In this document: positions 1-12,200 of the stretch, piece by piece | Layout: the number at the start of each line of letters is the position of its first letter | How positions within the stretch are numbered: position 1 is the stretch's first letter | Source: Chamaelirium japonicum | Taxonomy: Eukaryota; Streptophyta; Magnoliopsida; Liliales; Melanthiaceae | Direction: 5' to 3' | Length of the DNA: 64,000 nucleotides | Assembly: GCA_947650365.1 (NCBI GenBank) | Contig: CANTAL010000148.1 | Location: 558,001 to 622,000, forward strand | Made by a program: the position numbers and the translations under genes | Notes under the pieces: model-generated | What the model was told of the DNA's origin: nothing | Seen by the model: the letters and a program-made list of their open reading frames with translations, nothing else | Database searches by the model: none

Positions 1-1625
1 ATTCGTGCGAATGAATTAGAATGGATCGTACGAATGAATTAGAATGGATCGTACGAATGAATTAGAATGGATCATGCGAATGAATTAGAATTGATCGTAC
101 ATACGAATTAGTTAGAATGGATCGTACGAATGAATTAGAATAGATCTTACGAATGAATTAGAATGGATAGTGCGAATGAATTAGAATGGATCGTACAAAT
201 GAATTAGAATGGATACATTCGTGCGAATGATTTAGAACGGATTGTGCGAATGAATTAGAACGGATCGTGCGAATGAATTAGAATGGATCGCACGAATAAA
301 TTAGAATGGATCATACAAATGAATTAGAATGGATCGTACGAAAGAATTAGAATGGATCATACGAACGAATTAGAATGGATCGTACGAACGAATTAGAATG
401 GATCGTACGAACAAATTAGAATGGATCGTACGAATGAATTAGAATGGATACATTCGAGCGAATGAATTAGAATGGATCATACGAATGAATTAGAATGGAT
501 CATAGGAATGAATTAGAACGGATCGTGCAAATGAATTAGAATGGATCATACGAATGAATTAGAATGGATACATTCGTGCGAATGAATTAGAATGGATCGT
601 ACGAATGAATTAGAATGGATCGTGCGAATGAATTAGAATGGATAGTGCGAATGAATTAGAATGGATCGTACGAATAAATTAGAATGGATACATTCGTGCG
701 AATGAATTAGAATGGATCGTACGAATGAATTAGAATAGATCATACGAATAAATTAGAATGGATACATTTGTGCGATGAATAAGAATGGAGCGTACGAATG
801 AATTAGAATGGAGCGTACGAATGAACTAGAATGGATACATTCATGCGAATGAATTAGAATGGATCATATGAAAGAATTAAAATGGATCGTGCGAATGAAT
901 TAGATAGGATCGTACGAATGAATTAGAATGGATACATTCGTGCGAATGAATTTGAATGGATCGTACGAATAAAATAGACTTGATCGTACGAATAAATTAG
1001 AATGGATACATTCATGCAAATGAATTAGAATGGATCGTACGAATGAATTAGAATGGATCATACGAATGAATTAGAATGGATCATACGATTGAATTAGAAT
1101 GGATCATATGAATGAATTAGAATGGTTACATTCATGCGAATGAATTAGAATGGATCGTACGAATGGATTAGAATGGATCGTACGAATGGATTAGAACGCA
1201 TTGTACGAATGAATTAGAATAGATACATTTGTGCGAATGAATTAGATTACATCGTACGAATGAATTTGAATGGATTATGCGAATGAATTAGAATGGATCG
1301 TACGAATGAATTAGTATGGATCATGCGATTGAATTAGAATAGATCGTACGAATGAATTAGAATGGATTGTGGGAATGAATTAGAATGGATCGTACGAATG
1401 AATTAGAATGGATCCACCGAATGTGTTAGAATGGATCATACGAATGACTTAGAATGGATCGTACGAATGAATTAGAATGGATTATGCGAATGAATTAGAA
1501 TGGATCATATGAATGAATAAGAATGGATCGTACGAATGAATTACAATGGATCGTGTGAAAGAATTAGAATGAATCGTACGAATGCATTAGAATGGATCAT
1601 ACGAATGAATTAGAATGAATCGTAC
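1..1625 (+). repeat. Satellite block 1, forward
   Basis: Forward monomers entering from the left edge. The part from about 770 carries bar codes also seen at 13.42-14.79 kb in the same orientation: a one-base-short 28-mer with GTGCGATGAATAAG, the pair of GGAGCG tails, TTAGAACGCATTG at about 1191, and GATCCACCGA at 1411. It ends in AATGAATCGTAC. Confidence 0.95.
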
Positions 1626-1660
1626 GATCCGTACGATCCATTCTAATTCATTCGTCTGAT
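1600..1660. other. Forward-to-reverse junction type 1, first copy
   Basis: AATGAATCGTAC then GATCC, then TTCGTCTGATCC in the next reverse unit. The arms fold into a nearly perfect hairpin with ATCGTACGAT at its tip; here GTACGATCC is repeated once. Related junctions are at about 8401, 14791, 16768, 30998, 36648, 46147, 49318, 50539 and 51581. Confidence 0.88.
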
Positions 1661-2478
1661 CCATTCTAATTCATTCGCACGAATGTATCCATTCTAATTC
1701 ATTCGTACAATCCATTCTAATTCATTCGCATGATCCATTCTAATTCATTCGTATGATCCATTCTAATTCATTCCTACGATCTATTCTAATTCATTCGCTC
1801 GAATGTATCCATTCTAATTCATTCGTTCGATCCTTTCTAATTCATTCGTACGATCCATTCAAATTCATTCGCATGATCCATTCTAATTCATTCGTACGAT
1901 CCATTCTAATTCATTCTCACGAATGTAACCTTTCTAATTCATTTGTACGATCCATTCTAATTCATTCGTACGATCCATTCTAATCCATTCGTACGATCCA
2001 TTCTAATCCATTCGTACGATCCATTCTAATTCATTCATACGATCCATTCTAATTCATTCTCACAAATGTAACCTTTCTGATTCATTTGTATGATCCATTC
2101 TAATTCATTCGTACGATCCATTCTAATCCATTCGTACGATCCATTCTAAACCATTCTACGATCCATTCTAATTCATTCGCACGAATGTAACCATTCTAAT
2201 TCATTCGTACGATCCATTCTAATTCGTTCGTACGATCCATTCTAATTCATTCGCACGAATGTATCTATTCTAATTCATTTGCATGATCCATTCTAATTTA
2301 TTCCTATGATCCATTCTAATTCATTCGTACGATCCATTCTAATTCATTCGCTCGAATGTATCCATTCTAATTAATTCGCTCGAATGTATCCATTCTAATT
2401 CATTCGTACAGTCCATTCTTATTCGTTCATACGATCCATTCTAATTCATTCGTACGAACCATTCTAATTCGTTCGTAC
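1623..2478 (-). repeat. B module copy 1
   Basis: 856-bp spacer between mirrored arms. The left end has TTCGTCTGATCC (the usual form is TTCGTCCGATCC), then 28-mer GCACGAATG, GTACAATCC, GCATGATCC, GTATGATCC, CCTACGATCT, 28-mer GCTCGAATG, GTTCGATCC, as in 8401-9253. The right end stops three to four units before the canonical right terminus. Confidence 0.8.
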
Positions 2479-5400
2479 GATTCATTCTAATTCATTCATA
2501 CGATCCATTCTAATGCATTCGTACGATTCATTCTAATTCATTCGCACGATCTATTCTAATTTATTCGTACGATCCATTCTTATTCATTCATACGATCCAT
2601 TCTATTTCATTCGCACAATCCATTCTAATTCATTCGTACGATCCATTCTATATCATTCATATGATCCATTCTAACTCATTCGGTGGATCCATTCTAATTC
2701 ATTCGTACGATCCATTCTAATTCATTCGCACGATCCATTCTAATTTATTCTTACGATCCATTCTAATTCATTCGTATGATCTATTCTAATTCATTCGCAT
2801 GATCCATTCTAATTCATTCGTACGATCCATTCTAATTCATTCGTACAATCCATTCAAATTCATTCGTACGATGCAATCTAATTCATTCGCACAAATATAT
2901 CTATTCTAATTCATTCGTACAATGCGTTCTAATCCATTCGTACGATCCATTCTAATACATTTGTACGATCCATTCTAATTCATTCGCACGAATGTAACCA
3001 TTCTAATTCATTCATATGATCCATTCTAATTCTTTTGTACGATCCATTCTAATTCATTCGTATAATCCATTCTAATTCATTCGTACGATCCAATCTAATT
3101 CATTTGCATGAATGTATCTATTCTAATTTATTCGTACGATCCAGTCTAATTCATTCGTACGATCCATTCTAATTCATTCGCACGAATATATCCTTTCTAA
3201 TTCATTCGTACGATCCTTTCTAATTTATTCGCACGATCCATTCTAATTCTTTCATATGATCCATTCTAATTCATTCGCACGAATGTATCCATTCTAGTTC
3301 ATTCGTACGCTCCATTCTAATTCATTCGGACACTCCATTCTTATTTATCGCACAAATGTATCAATTCGAATTTATTCGTACGATCCATTCTAATTCATTC
3401 GTACGATCCATTCTAATTCATTCGTACGATCCATTCTAATTCATTCATATGATCTATTCTAATTCATTCGCGGGAATGTATCCATTCTAATTCATTCGCA
3501 CAATCCAATCAAATTCAAACGTACGATCTATTCTAATTCATTCACATGATGTATTCTAATTCATTCGTTTGATCCATTCTAATTCATTCGTATGATTCGT
3601 TCTAATTTATTCGTACGATCCATTCTAATTCATTCGCACAAAAGTATCCATTCTAATTCATTCGAACGATCCATTCTAATTCATTTGTACGAATGTATCC
3701 ATTCTAATTCATTCGCACGATCCATTCTAATTCATTCGCACGATCCATTCTAATTCATTCGTATGATCCATTCTAATTCATTCGTACGATCCATTCTAAT
3801 TCATTTGCATGAATGTATCCATTCTAATTCATTCGTACGATCCATTCCAATTCATTCGTATGATCCATTCTAATTCATTCATGCAATCCATTCTAATTCA
3901 TTCATACGATCCATTCTAATTCATTCGCATGAATGTATGTATCCATTCTAGTTCATTCGCACGATCCATTCTAATTCATACGTACAATCCATTCTAATTC
4001 ATTCGCACGAATGTATCCATTCTAATTCATTCGCACGATCCATTCTAATTCATTCGTACGATCCATTCTAATTCATTCATACGATCCGTTCAAATTCATT
4101 CGTACGATCCATTCTAATTCATTTGCATGAATGTAACCATTCTAATTCATTCGTACGATCCATTCTAGTTCATTTGCACGATCTATTCTAATTCATTCAC
4201 ACAATCCATTCTAATTTATTCGCACGAATGTATCCATTCTAATTCATTCGCACGATCCATTCTAATTCATTTGAACGGTCCATTCTAATTCATTCGCAAG
4301 AATATATCCATTCTAATTCATTCGCACGATCCATTCTAATTCATTCGTACGATCCATTCTAATTCATTCATACGATCCATTCTAATTCATTCGCACGAAT
4401 GTATCCATTCTAATTCATTCGTACGATCCATTCTAATTCATTCGCATGATCCATTCTAATTTATTCGCACAAATGTATCCATTCTAATTCATTTGTACGA
4501 TCCATTCTAATTCATTCGCACGATCCATTCAAATTCATTCGTATGATCCATTCTAATTCATTCACACGAATGTATCCATTCTAATTCATTCGTACGATCC
4601 ATTCTAATTGATTCGTATGATCCATTTTAATTTATTCGCACGATCCATTCTAATTCATTCGTACGATCCATTCTAATTTTTTCGCACGATCCATTCTGAT
4701 TCATTCGTATGATCCATTCTAATTCAGTCGCACGATACATTCTAATTCATTCGCACGATCGATTCTAATTCATTCGTACGATCCATTCTAATTCATTCGT
4801 ACGGTCCATTCTAATTCATTCGCAAGAATGTATCCATTCTAATTCATTCGCACGATCCATTCAAATTCATTCGTACGATCCGTTCTAATTTATTCGTACG
4901 ATCTATTCTAATTCATTCGTACAATCCATTTTAATTTATTCGTACGATCCATTCTAATTTATTCGCACGAATGTATCCATTCTAGGTCATTCGTATGATC
5001 CATTCTAATTCATTCGCACAAATGTATCCATTCTAATTCATTTGTACGATCCATTCTAATTCATTCATATGATCCATTCTAATTCATTCACACGATCCAT
5101 TCAAATTCATTCGAATGATCCATTCTAATTCATTCGCACAATCCATTCTAATTCATTCGTACGAATGTATCCATTCTAATTCATTCGCATGATCTATTCT
5201 AATTCATTCGTAAGGTCCATTCTATTTTATTCGCAAGAATGTATCCATTTTAATTTATTCGCACGATCCATTCTAATTCATTCGTACGATCCATTCTAAT
5301 TCATTCGTACGATCCATTCTAATTCATTCTTACGATTCATTCTAATTCAATCGTACGATCCATTCTAATTCATTCATACAATCCATTCTAATTCATTTGC

Positions 5401-7090
5401 ACGAATGTATCCATTCTAATTCATTCGTACGAACCATTCTAATTCATTCGCACGATCCATTCTAATTCATTCGTATGATCCATTCTAATTCATTCGCACA
5501 AATATATCCATTCTAATTTATTCGCACGATACATTCTAATTCATTCGTACGATCCATTCTAATTCATTCGCACGATCCATTCTAATTCATTCGTACGAAT
5601 GTATAAATTCTAATTCATTCGTACGATCTATTCTAATTCATTCGTACGATCAATTCAAATTCATTTGTACGATCCATTCTAATTCATTCGCATAAATGTA
5701 TCCATTGTAATTCATTCGCACGATCCATTCTAATTCATTCGTACGATCCATTCTAATTCATTCGCAAGATCCATTCTAATTCATTCGTACAAATGTTTCC
5801 ATTCTAATTCATTCATACGATCCATTCTAATTCATTCGTACGATCAATTCTAATTCATTTGTACGATTCATTCTAATTCATTCGCACGAATGTATCCATT
5901 CAAATTCATTCGCACGATCTATTCTAATTTATTTGTATGATGCATTCTAATTCATTCGTACGATCCATTCTAAATCATTAACACGAATGTATCCATTCTA
6001 ATTCATTTGAATGTTTTTAATCTAATTCATTCGTATGATCCATTCTAATTCATTCACACGAATGTATCCATTCTAATTCATTCGCACTATCCATTCTAAT
6101 TCATCCATACGATGCATTCTAATTCCTTCGTATGATCTATTCTAATTCATTCGCACGATCCATTCTAATTCATTCTTATGATCCATTCTAATTCATTCGC
6201 ACGAATGTATCCATTCTAATTGATTCGTACGATCCATTCTAATTCATTCGCACGAATTAAACCATTCTAATTCGTTTGTACGATCCATTCTAATTCATTC
6301 GTACAATACATTCTAATTCATTCGCACGAATGTTTCTAATTCATTCGCACGATCCATTCTAATTTATTCGTACGATCCATTCTAATTCATTCGCACGATC
6401 CATTCTTATTCATTAATACGATCCATTCTAATTCATTCGCACAATCCATTCTAATTCATTCGTACGATCCATTCTAATTCATTCGTATGATCCATTCTAA
6501 CTCATTCGGTGGATCCATTCTAATTCATTTGTACGATCCATTCTAATTCATTCGCACGATCCATTCTAATTTATTCGTATGATCCATTCTAATTCATTCG
6601 TACGATCTATTCTAATTCATTCGCATGATCCATTCTAATTCATTCGTACGATCCATTCTAATTCATTCGTACAATCCATTCAAATTCATTCATACGATGC
6701 AATCTAATTCATTCGCACAAATATATCTATTCTAATTCATTCGTACGATCCATTCTAATTCATTCGTATGATCCATTCAAATTCATTCCCAAGATCCATT
6801 CTAATCAATTCGTACGATCCATTCTAATTCATTCGCACAATCTATTCTAATTCATTCGTACGATCAATTCTAATTCATTCGCTCGATCCATTCTAATTCA
6901 TTCGCACGAATGGATCCATTCTAATTCATTCGCACGAATGGATCCATTCTAATTCATTAGTACGATCCATTCTAATTCATTCTTACATTCCATTCTAATT
7001 CATTCGCACGAATGTATCCTTTCTAATTCATTCGTACGATCCATTCTAATTCATTCGTACGATCCATTCTAATTCATTCGCACGAATCTA
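1626..7090 (-). repeat. Satellite block 2, reverse (5.5 kb)
   Basis: Longest reverse block. Its first 850 bp are a B module; from about 2479 to its end it is the left arm of the large palindrome and mirrors block 5 unit by unit. Rare variants inside include TTGAATGTTTTTAATC (6007-6022), a truncated 28-mer CGAATGTTTCTAAT (6328-6340) and CTATTTTATTCGCAAGAATG (5222-5241). Confidence 0.95.
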
Positions 7091-7150
7091 TCATACGAAT
7101 GAATTAGAATGGATCATGCGAATGAATTAAAATGGATCGTACAAATGAAT
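7060..7150. other. Reverse-to-forward junction type 2, first copy
   Basis: A reverse 28-mer (CGCACGAATCTATC) meets ATACGAATG, followed by CATGCG and an AAAATGG unit. The same junction is at about 17787, 30400, 33920 and 62635. The right half is the reverse complement of the right end of block 4 (9200-9254) and block 42. Confidence 0.88.
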
Positions 7151-8400
7151 TAGAATGGATCGTGCGAATGAATAAGAATGGATCGTACGAACGAATTAGA
7201 ATGGATCGTACGAATGAATTAGAATGGATTGTATGAACGAATTAGAATGGATCGTACGAATGATATAGAATGGATACATTCGAGCGAATGAATTAGAATG
7301 GATCGTACGAATGAATTAGAATGGATCATAGGAATGAATTAGAATGGATCGTGCAAATGAATTAGAATGGATACATTCGTGCGAATGAATTAGAATGGAT
7401 CGTACGAATGAATTAGAATGGTTACATTCGTGCGAATGAATTAGAATGGATCGTACGAATGGATTAGAATGGATCGTACGAATGGATTACAATGGATCGT
7501 ACGAATGAATTAGAATGGATCATACAAATGAATTAGAAAGGTTACATTCGTGAGAATGAATTAGAATGGATCGTACGAATGAATTAGAATGGATCATGCG
7601 AGTGAATTTGAATGGATCGTACGAATGAATTAGAATGGATCGAACGAATGAATTAGAATGGATACATTCGAGCGAATGAATTTGAATAGATCGTAGGAAT
7701 GAATTAGAATGTATCATACGAATGAATAAGAATGGATCGTGCGAATGAATTAGAATGGATTGTACGAATGAATTAGAATGGATACATTCTTGCGAATGAA
7801 TTAGAATGGATCGGACGAATGAATTAGAATGGATCGTACGAATGAATTAGAATGGATCATATGAATGAATTAGAATGGTTACATTCATGCGAATGAATTA
7901 GAATGGATCGTACGAATGGATTAGAATGGATCGTACGAATGGATTAGAACACATTGTACGAATGAATTAGAATAGATACATTTGTGCGAATGAATTAGAT
8001 TGCATCGTACGAATGAATTTGAATGGATTGTATGAATGAATTAAAATGGATCGTACGAATGAATTAGAATGGATCATGCGAATGAATTAGAATAGATCGT
8101 ACGAATGAATTAGAATGGATCGTACGAATAAATTAGAATGGATCATGCGAATGAATTAGAATGGATCGTACGAATGAATTAGAATGGATCCATCGAATGA
8201 GTTAGAATGGATCATACGAATGAATTAGAATGGATCGTACGAATGAATTAGAATGGATTGTGCGAATGAATTAGAATGGATCGTATGAATGAATAAGAAT
8301 GGATCGTACGAATGAATTAGAATGGATCGTGCAAATGAAATAGAATGAATCGTACGAATGCATTAGAATAGATCGTACGAAAGAATTAGAATGAATCGTA
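7091..8400 (+). repeat. Satellite block 3, forward
   Basis: Begins at ATCATACGAATG just after a reverse 28-mer. About 7091-7838 is an inverted B module and ends at the variant tail GATCGGACG (about 7810) plus one ordinary unit. About 7839-8400 is the same forward cassette that precedes the switch in blocks 1 and 5, with TTAGAACACATTG near 7948 and GATCCATCGAATGAG near 8190. Confidence 0.94.
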
Positions 8401-9253
8401 TGATCCATTCTAATTCATTCGTCCGATCCATTCTAATTCATTCGCACGAATGTATCCATTTTAATTAATTCGTACAATCCATTCTAATTCATTCGCACGA
8501 TCCATTCTAATTCATTCGTATGATCCATTCTAATTCATTCCTACGATCTATTCTAATTCATTTGCTCGAATGTATCCATTCTAATTCATTCGTTCGATCC
8601 ATTCTAATTCATTCGTACGATCCATTCAAATTCATTCGCATGATCCATTCTAATTCATTCGTACGATCCATTCTAATTCATTCTCACGAATGTAACCTTT
8701 CTAATTCATTCGTACAATCCATTCTAATCCATTCGTACGATCCATTCTAATCCATTCGTACGATCCATTCTAATCCATTCTAATTCATTCTCACAAATGT
8801 AACCTTTCTAATTCATTTGTACGATCCATTCTAATCCATTCGTACGATCCATTCTAATCCATTCGTATGATCCATTCTAATTCATTCGCACGAATGTAAC
8901 CATTCTAATTCATTCGTACGATCCGTTCTAATTCATTCCTACGATCCATTCTAATTCATTCGCACGAATGTATCCATTCTAATTCATTTGCACGATCCAT
9001 TATAATTCATTCCTATGATCCATTCTAATTCTTTCGTACGATCCATTCTAATTCATTCGCTCGAATGTATCCATTCTAATTCATTCGTACGATCCATTCT
9101 AATTCGTTCATACGATCCATTCTAATTCGTTCGTACGATCCATTTTAATTCGTTCGTACGATCCATTCTAATTCATTCGCACGATCCATTCTAATTCATT
9201 TGTACGATCCATTTTAATTCATTCGCATGATCCATTCTAATTCATTCGTATGA
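8401..9253 (-). repeat. Satellite block 4, reverse; complete B module
   Basis: 853 bp with both recognisable B termini: the left starts with GATCCATTC then TTCGTCCGATCC, the right ends with CGCATGATCC then TTCGTATGATA. It is the inverted partner of 7091-7838. Confidence 0.94.
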
Positions 9254-12200
9254 TACATTCGTGCGAATGAATTAGAATGGATCGTACGAATGAATTAGAA
9301 TGGATCGTACAAATGAATTAGAATGGACACATTCGTGCGAATGAATTATAATGGAATGTAAGAATGAATTAGAATGGATCGTACTAATGAATTAGAATGG
9401 ATCCATTCGTGCGAATGAATTAGAATGGATCGTACGAATGAATTAGAATGGATCGAGCGAATGAATTAAAATTGATCGTACGAATGAATTAGAATAGATT
9501 GTGCGAATGAATTAGAATGGATCGTACGAATAAATTAGAATGGATCTTGGGAATGAATTAGAATGGATCATACGAATGAATTAGAATAGATCGTGCGAAT
9601 GAATTAGAATAGATACATTTGTGCGAATGAATTAGATTGCATCGTACAAATGAATTTGAATGGATTGTACGAATGAATTAGAATTGATCGTACGAATGAA
9701 TTAGAATAGATCATGCGAATGAATTAGAATAGATCGTACGAATGAATTAGAATGGATCGTACGAATAAATTAGAATGGATCGTGCGAATGAATTAGAATG
9801 GATCGTACGAATGAATTAGAATGGATCCACCGAATGAGTTAGAATGGATCATACGAATGAATTAGAATGGATCGTACGAATGAATTAGAATGGATTGTGT
9901 GAATGAATTAGAATGGATCGTATGAATGAATAAGAATGGATCGTGCGAACGAATTAGAATGGATCGTACGAATGAATTAGAATGGATCGTGCGAATGAAT
10001 TAGAAACATTCGTGCGAATGAATTAGAATGTATCGTACGAATGAATTAGAATGTATCGTACGAATGAATTAGAATGGATCGTACAAATGAATTAGAATGG
10101 TTATATTCGTGCGAATGAATTAGAATGGATCGTACGAATCAATTAGAATGGATTCATTCGTGCGAATAAATTAGAATGGATCATAAGAATGAATTAGAAT
10201 GGATGGTGCGAATGAATTAGAATAGATCATACGAAGGAATTAGAATGGATCGTATTGATGAATTAGAATGGATAGTGCGAATGAATTAGAATGGATAAAT
10301 TCGTGCGAATGAATTAGAATGGATCATATGAATGAATTAGATTAAAAACATTCAAAATAAATTAGAATGGATACATTCGTGTTAATGATTTAGAATGGAT
10401 CGTACGAATGAATTAGAATGGATCGTACGAAAGACTTAGAATGGATCGTACGAATGAATTAGAATGGATCGTACGAATGAATTAGAATAGATCGTGCGAA
10501 TGAATTAGAATGGATACATTCGTGCGAATGAATTAGAATGGATCGTACAAATAAATTAGAATTAATCGTACGAATGAATTAGAATGGATTGTATGAATGA
10601 ATTAGAATGGATACATTCGTACGAATGAATTAGAATGGATCGTGCGAATGAATTAGAATGGATCGTACGAATGAATTAGAATGGATCGTGCGAATGAATT
10701 AGAATAGATAAATTCGTGCGTATGAATTAGAATGGATCGTACAAATGAATTAGAATTGATCGTACGAATGAATTAGAATAGACCGTACGAATGAATTAGA
10801 ATTGATACATTCGTACGAATGAATTAGAATGGATCGTGGGAATGAATTAGAATGGATCGTACGACTGAATTAGAATGTATAGTGCGAATAAATTAGAATG
10901 GATACATTTGTGCGAATAAATTAGAATGGATCATACGAATGAATTAGAATGGATCGTGCGAATGAATTAGAATGGATCGTACGAATGAATTAGAATGGAT
11001 ACATTTGTGCAAATGAATTAGAATGGATCGTATGAATGAATTAGAATGGATCGTACGAATGAATTAGAATGAATCATAAGAATGAATTAGAATGGATCGT
11101 ACGAATGAATTAGAATGGATCGTACGAATGAACTAGAATGGATCGTGCGAATAAATTAGAATGGATACATTCTTGCGAATAAAATAGAATGGACCATACG
11201 AATGAATTAGAATGGATCGTGCGAATGAATTAGAATGGATACATTCGTGCGAATGAATTAGAATGGATTGTGCGAATGAATTAGAATGGATCGTGCGAAT
11301 GAATTTGAATCGATCATGCGAATGAATTAGAATGGATCATACGAATGAATTAGAATGGATCGTACGAATGAATTAGAATGGATACATTTGTGCGAATAAA
11401 TTAGAATGGATCGTACAAATGACCTAGAATGGATACATTCGTACGAATGAATTAGAATGGATCGTATGAATAAATTAGAATGGATCGTACGAATGAATTA
11501 GAATGGATCGTACGAATAAATTAGAACGGATCGTACGAATGAATTTGAATGGATCGTGCGAATGAATTAGAATGCATACATTCTTGCGAATGAATTAGAA
11601 TGGACCGTACGAATGAATTAGAATGGATCGTACGAATGAATTAGAATCGATCGTGTGAATGAATTAGAATGGATCGTGCGACTGAATTACAATGGATCGT
11701 ACGAATGAATCAGAATGGGTCGTGCGAATAAATTAGAATGGATCGTACGAATGAATTAGAATGGATCGTGCGAATAAATTAGAATGGATCGTACGAATCA
11801 ATTAGAATGGATCGTACGAATGAATTAGAATGGATACATTCGTGCGAATGAATTAGAATGGATTGTACGAATGAATTAGAATGGATCGTGCGAATGAATT
11901 AGAATGGATCGTACAAATGAATTAGAATGGATACATTTTTGCGAATGAATTAGAATGGATCGTGCGAATGAATTAGAATGGATTGTACGAAATAATTAGA
12001 ATGGATACATTCGTGCGAATGAATTAGAATGGATCGTATGAATGATTTAGAATGGATCGTACGAATGAATTAGAATGGATCGTGCGAATGAATTAGAATG
12101 GATACATTCTTGCGAATGAATTAGAATGGACCGTTCGAATGAATTAGAATGGATCGTGCGAATGAATTAGAATAGATACATTCGTGCGAATGAATTAGAA

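Larger units (their letters stand above)
770..3360. repeat. Palindrome with B-module spacer
   Basis: Forward 770-1622 is mirrored by reverse 2479-3360, with an 856-bp reverse spacer between them. The AATGAATC mark is at about 1622 and 2479, and the CCACCG/CGGTGG mark lies about 210 bp out on each side (1411 and 2689). The outer TGCGATGAATAAG unit near 775 pairs with its reverse near 3345. The right arm is also part of the larger palindrome. Confidence 0.82.
7091..9253. repeat. Central palindrome: inverted B, spacer, B
   Basis: 7091-7838 read in reverse gives the unit order of 8401-9253: CATGCG, AAAATGG with GTACAAATG, GTGCG, GAACG units, 28-mer CGAGCG, then GTGCAAATG and 28-mer GTGCG. The spacer 7839-8400 is the forward cassette with TTAGAACACATTG and CCATCGAATGAG. 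This 2.16-kb unit sits exactly at the centre of the larger palindrome. Confidence 0.84.

Noticed and set aside
1753-1983. Short open reading frames of 62-76 codons (1753-1983, 8520-8750 and 31115-31312 on +; 7520-7717 and 28237-28446 on -; two overlapping near 42257-42491)
   Set aside because: Their peptides are the monomer read through its frames, since 23-bp units shift frame and three units make 69 bp. The first five lie at the same place in copies of the B cassette, which explains their likeness. No start context, no domain, and overlapping frames on both strands at 42.3 kb. Not annotated as genes.
8401-9253. Module B as a transposon or MITE
   Set aside because: No terminal inverted repeat distinct from the monomer, no target-site duplication I can tell from background, and no coding potential. 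Kept only as a recurrent segment.
10330-10365. GATTAAAAACATTCAAAATA as a unique insert
   Set aside because: It is a worn monomer with 28-mer remains, and its mirror copy stands at 6007-6022, so it predates the inverted duplication.
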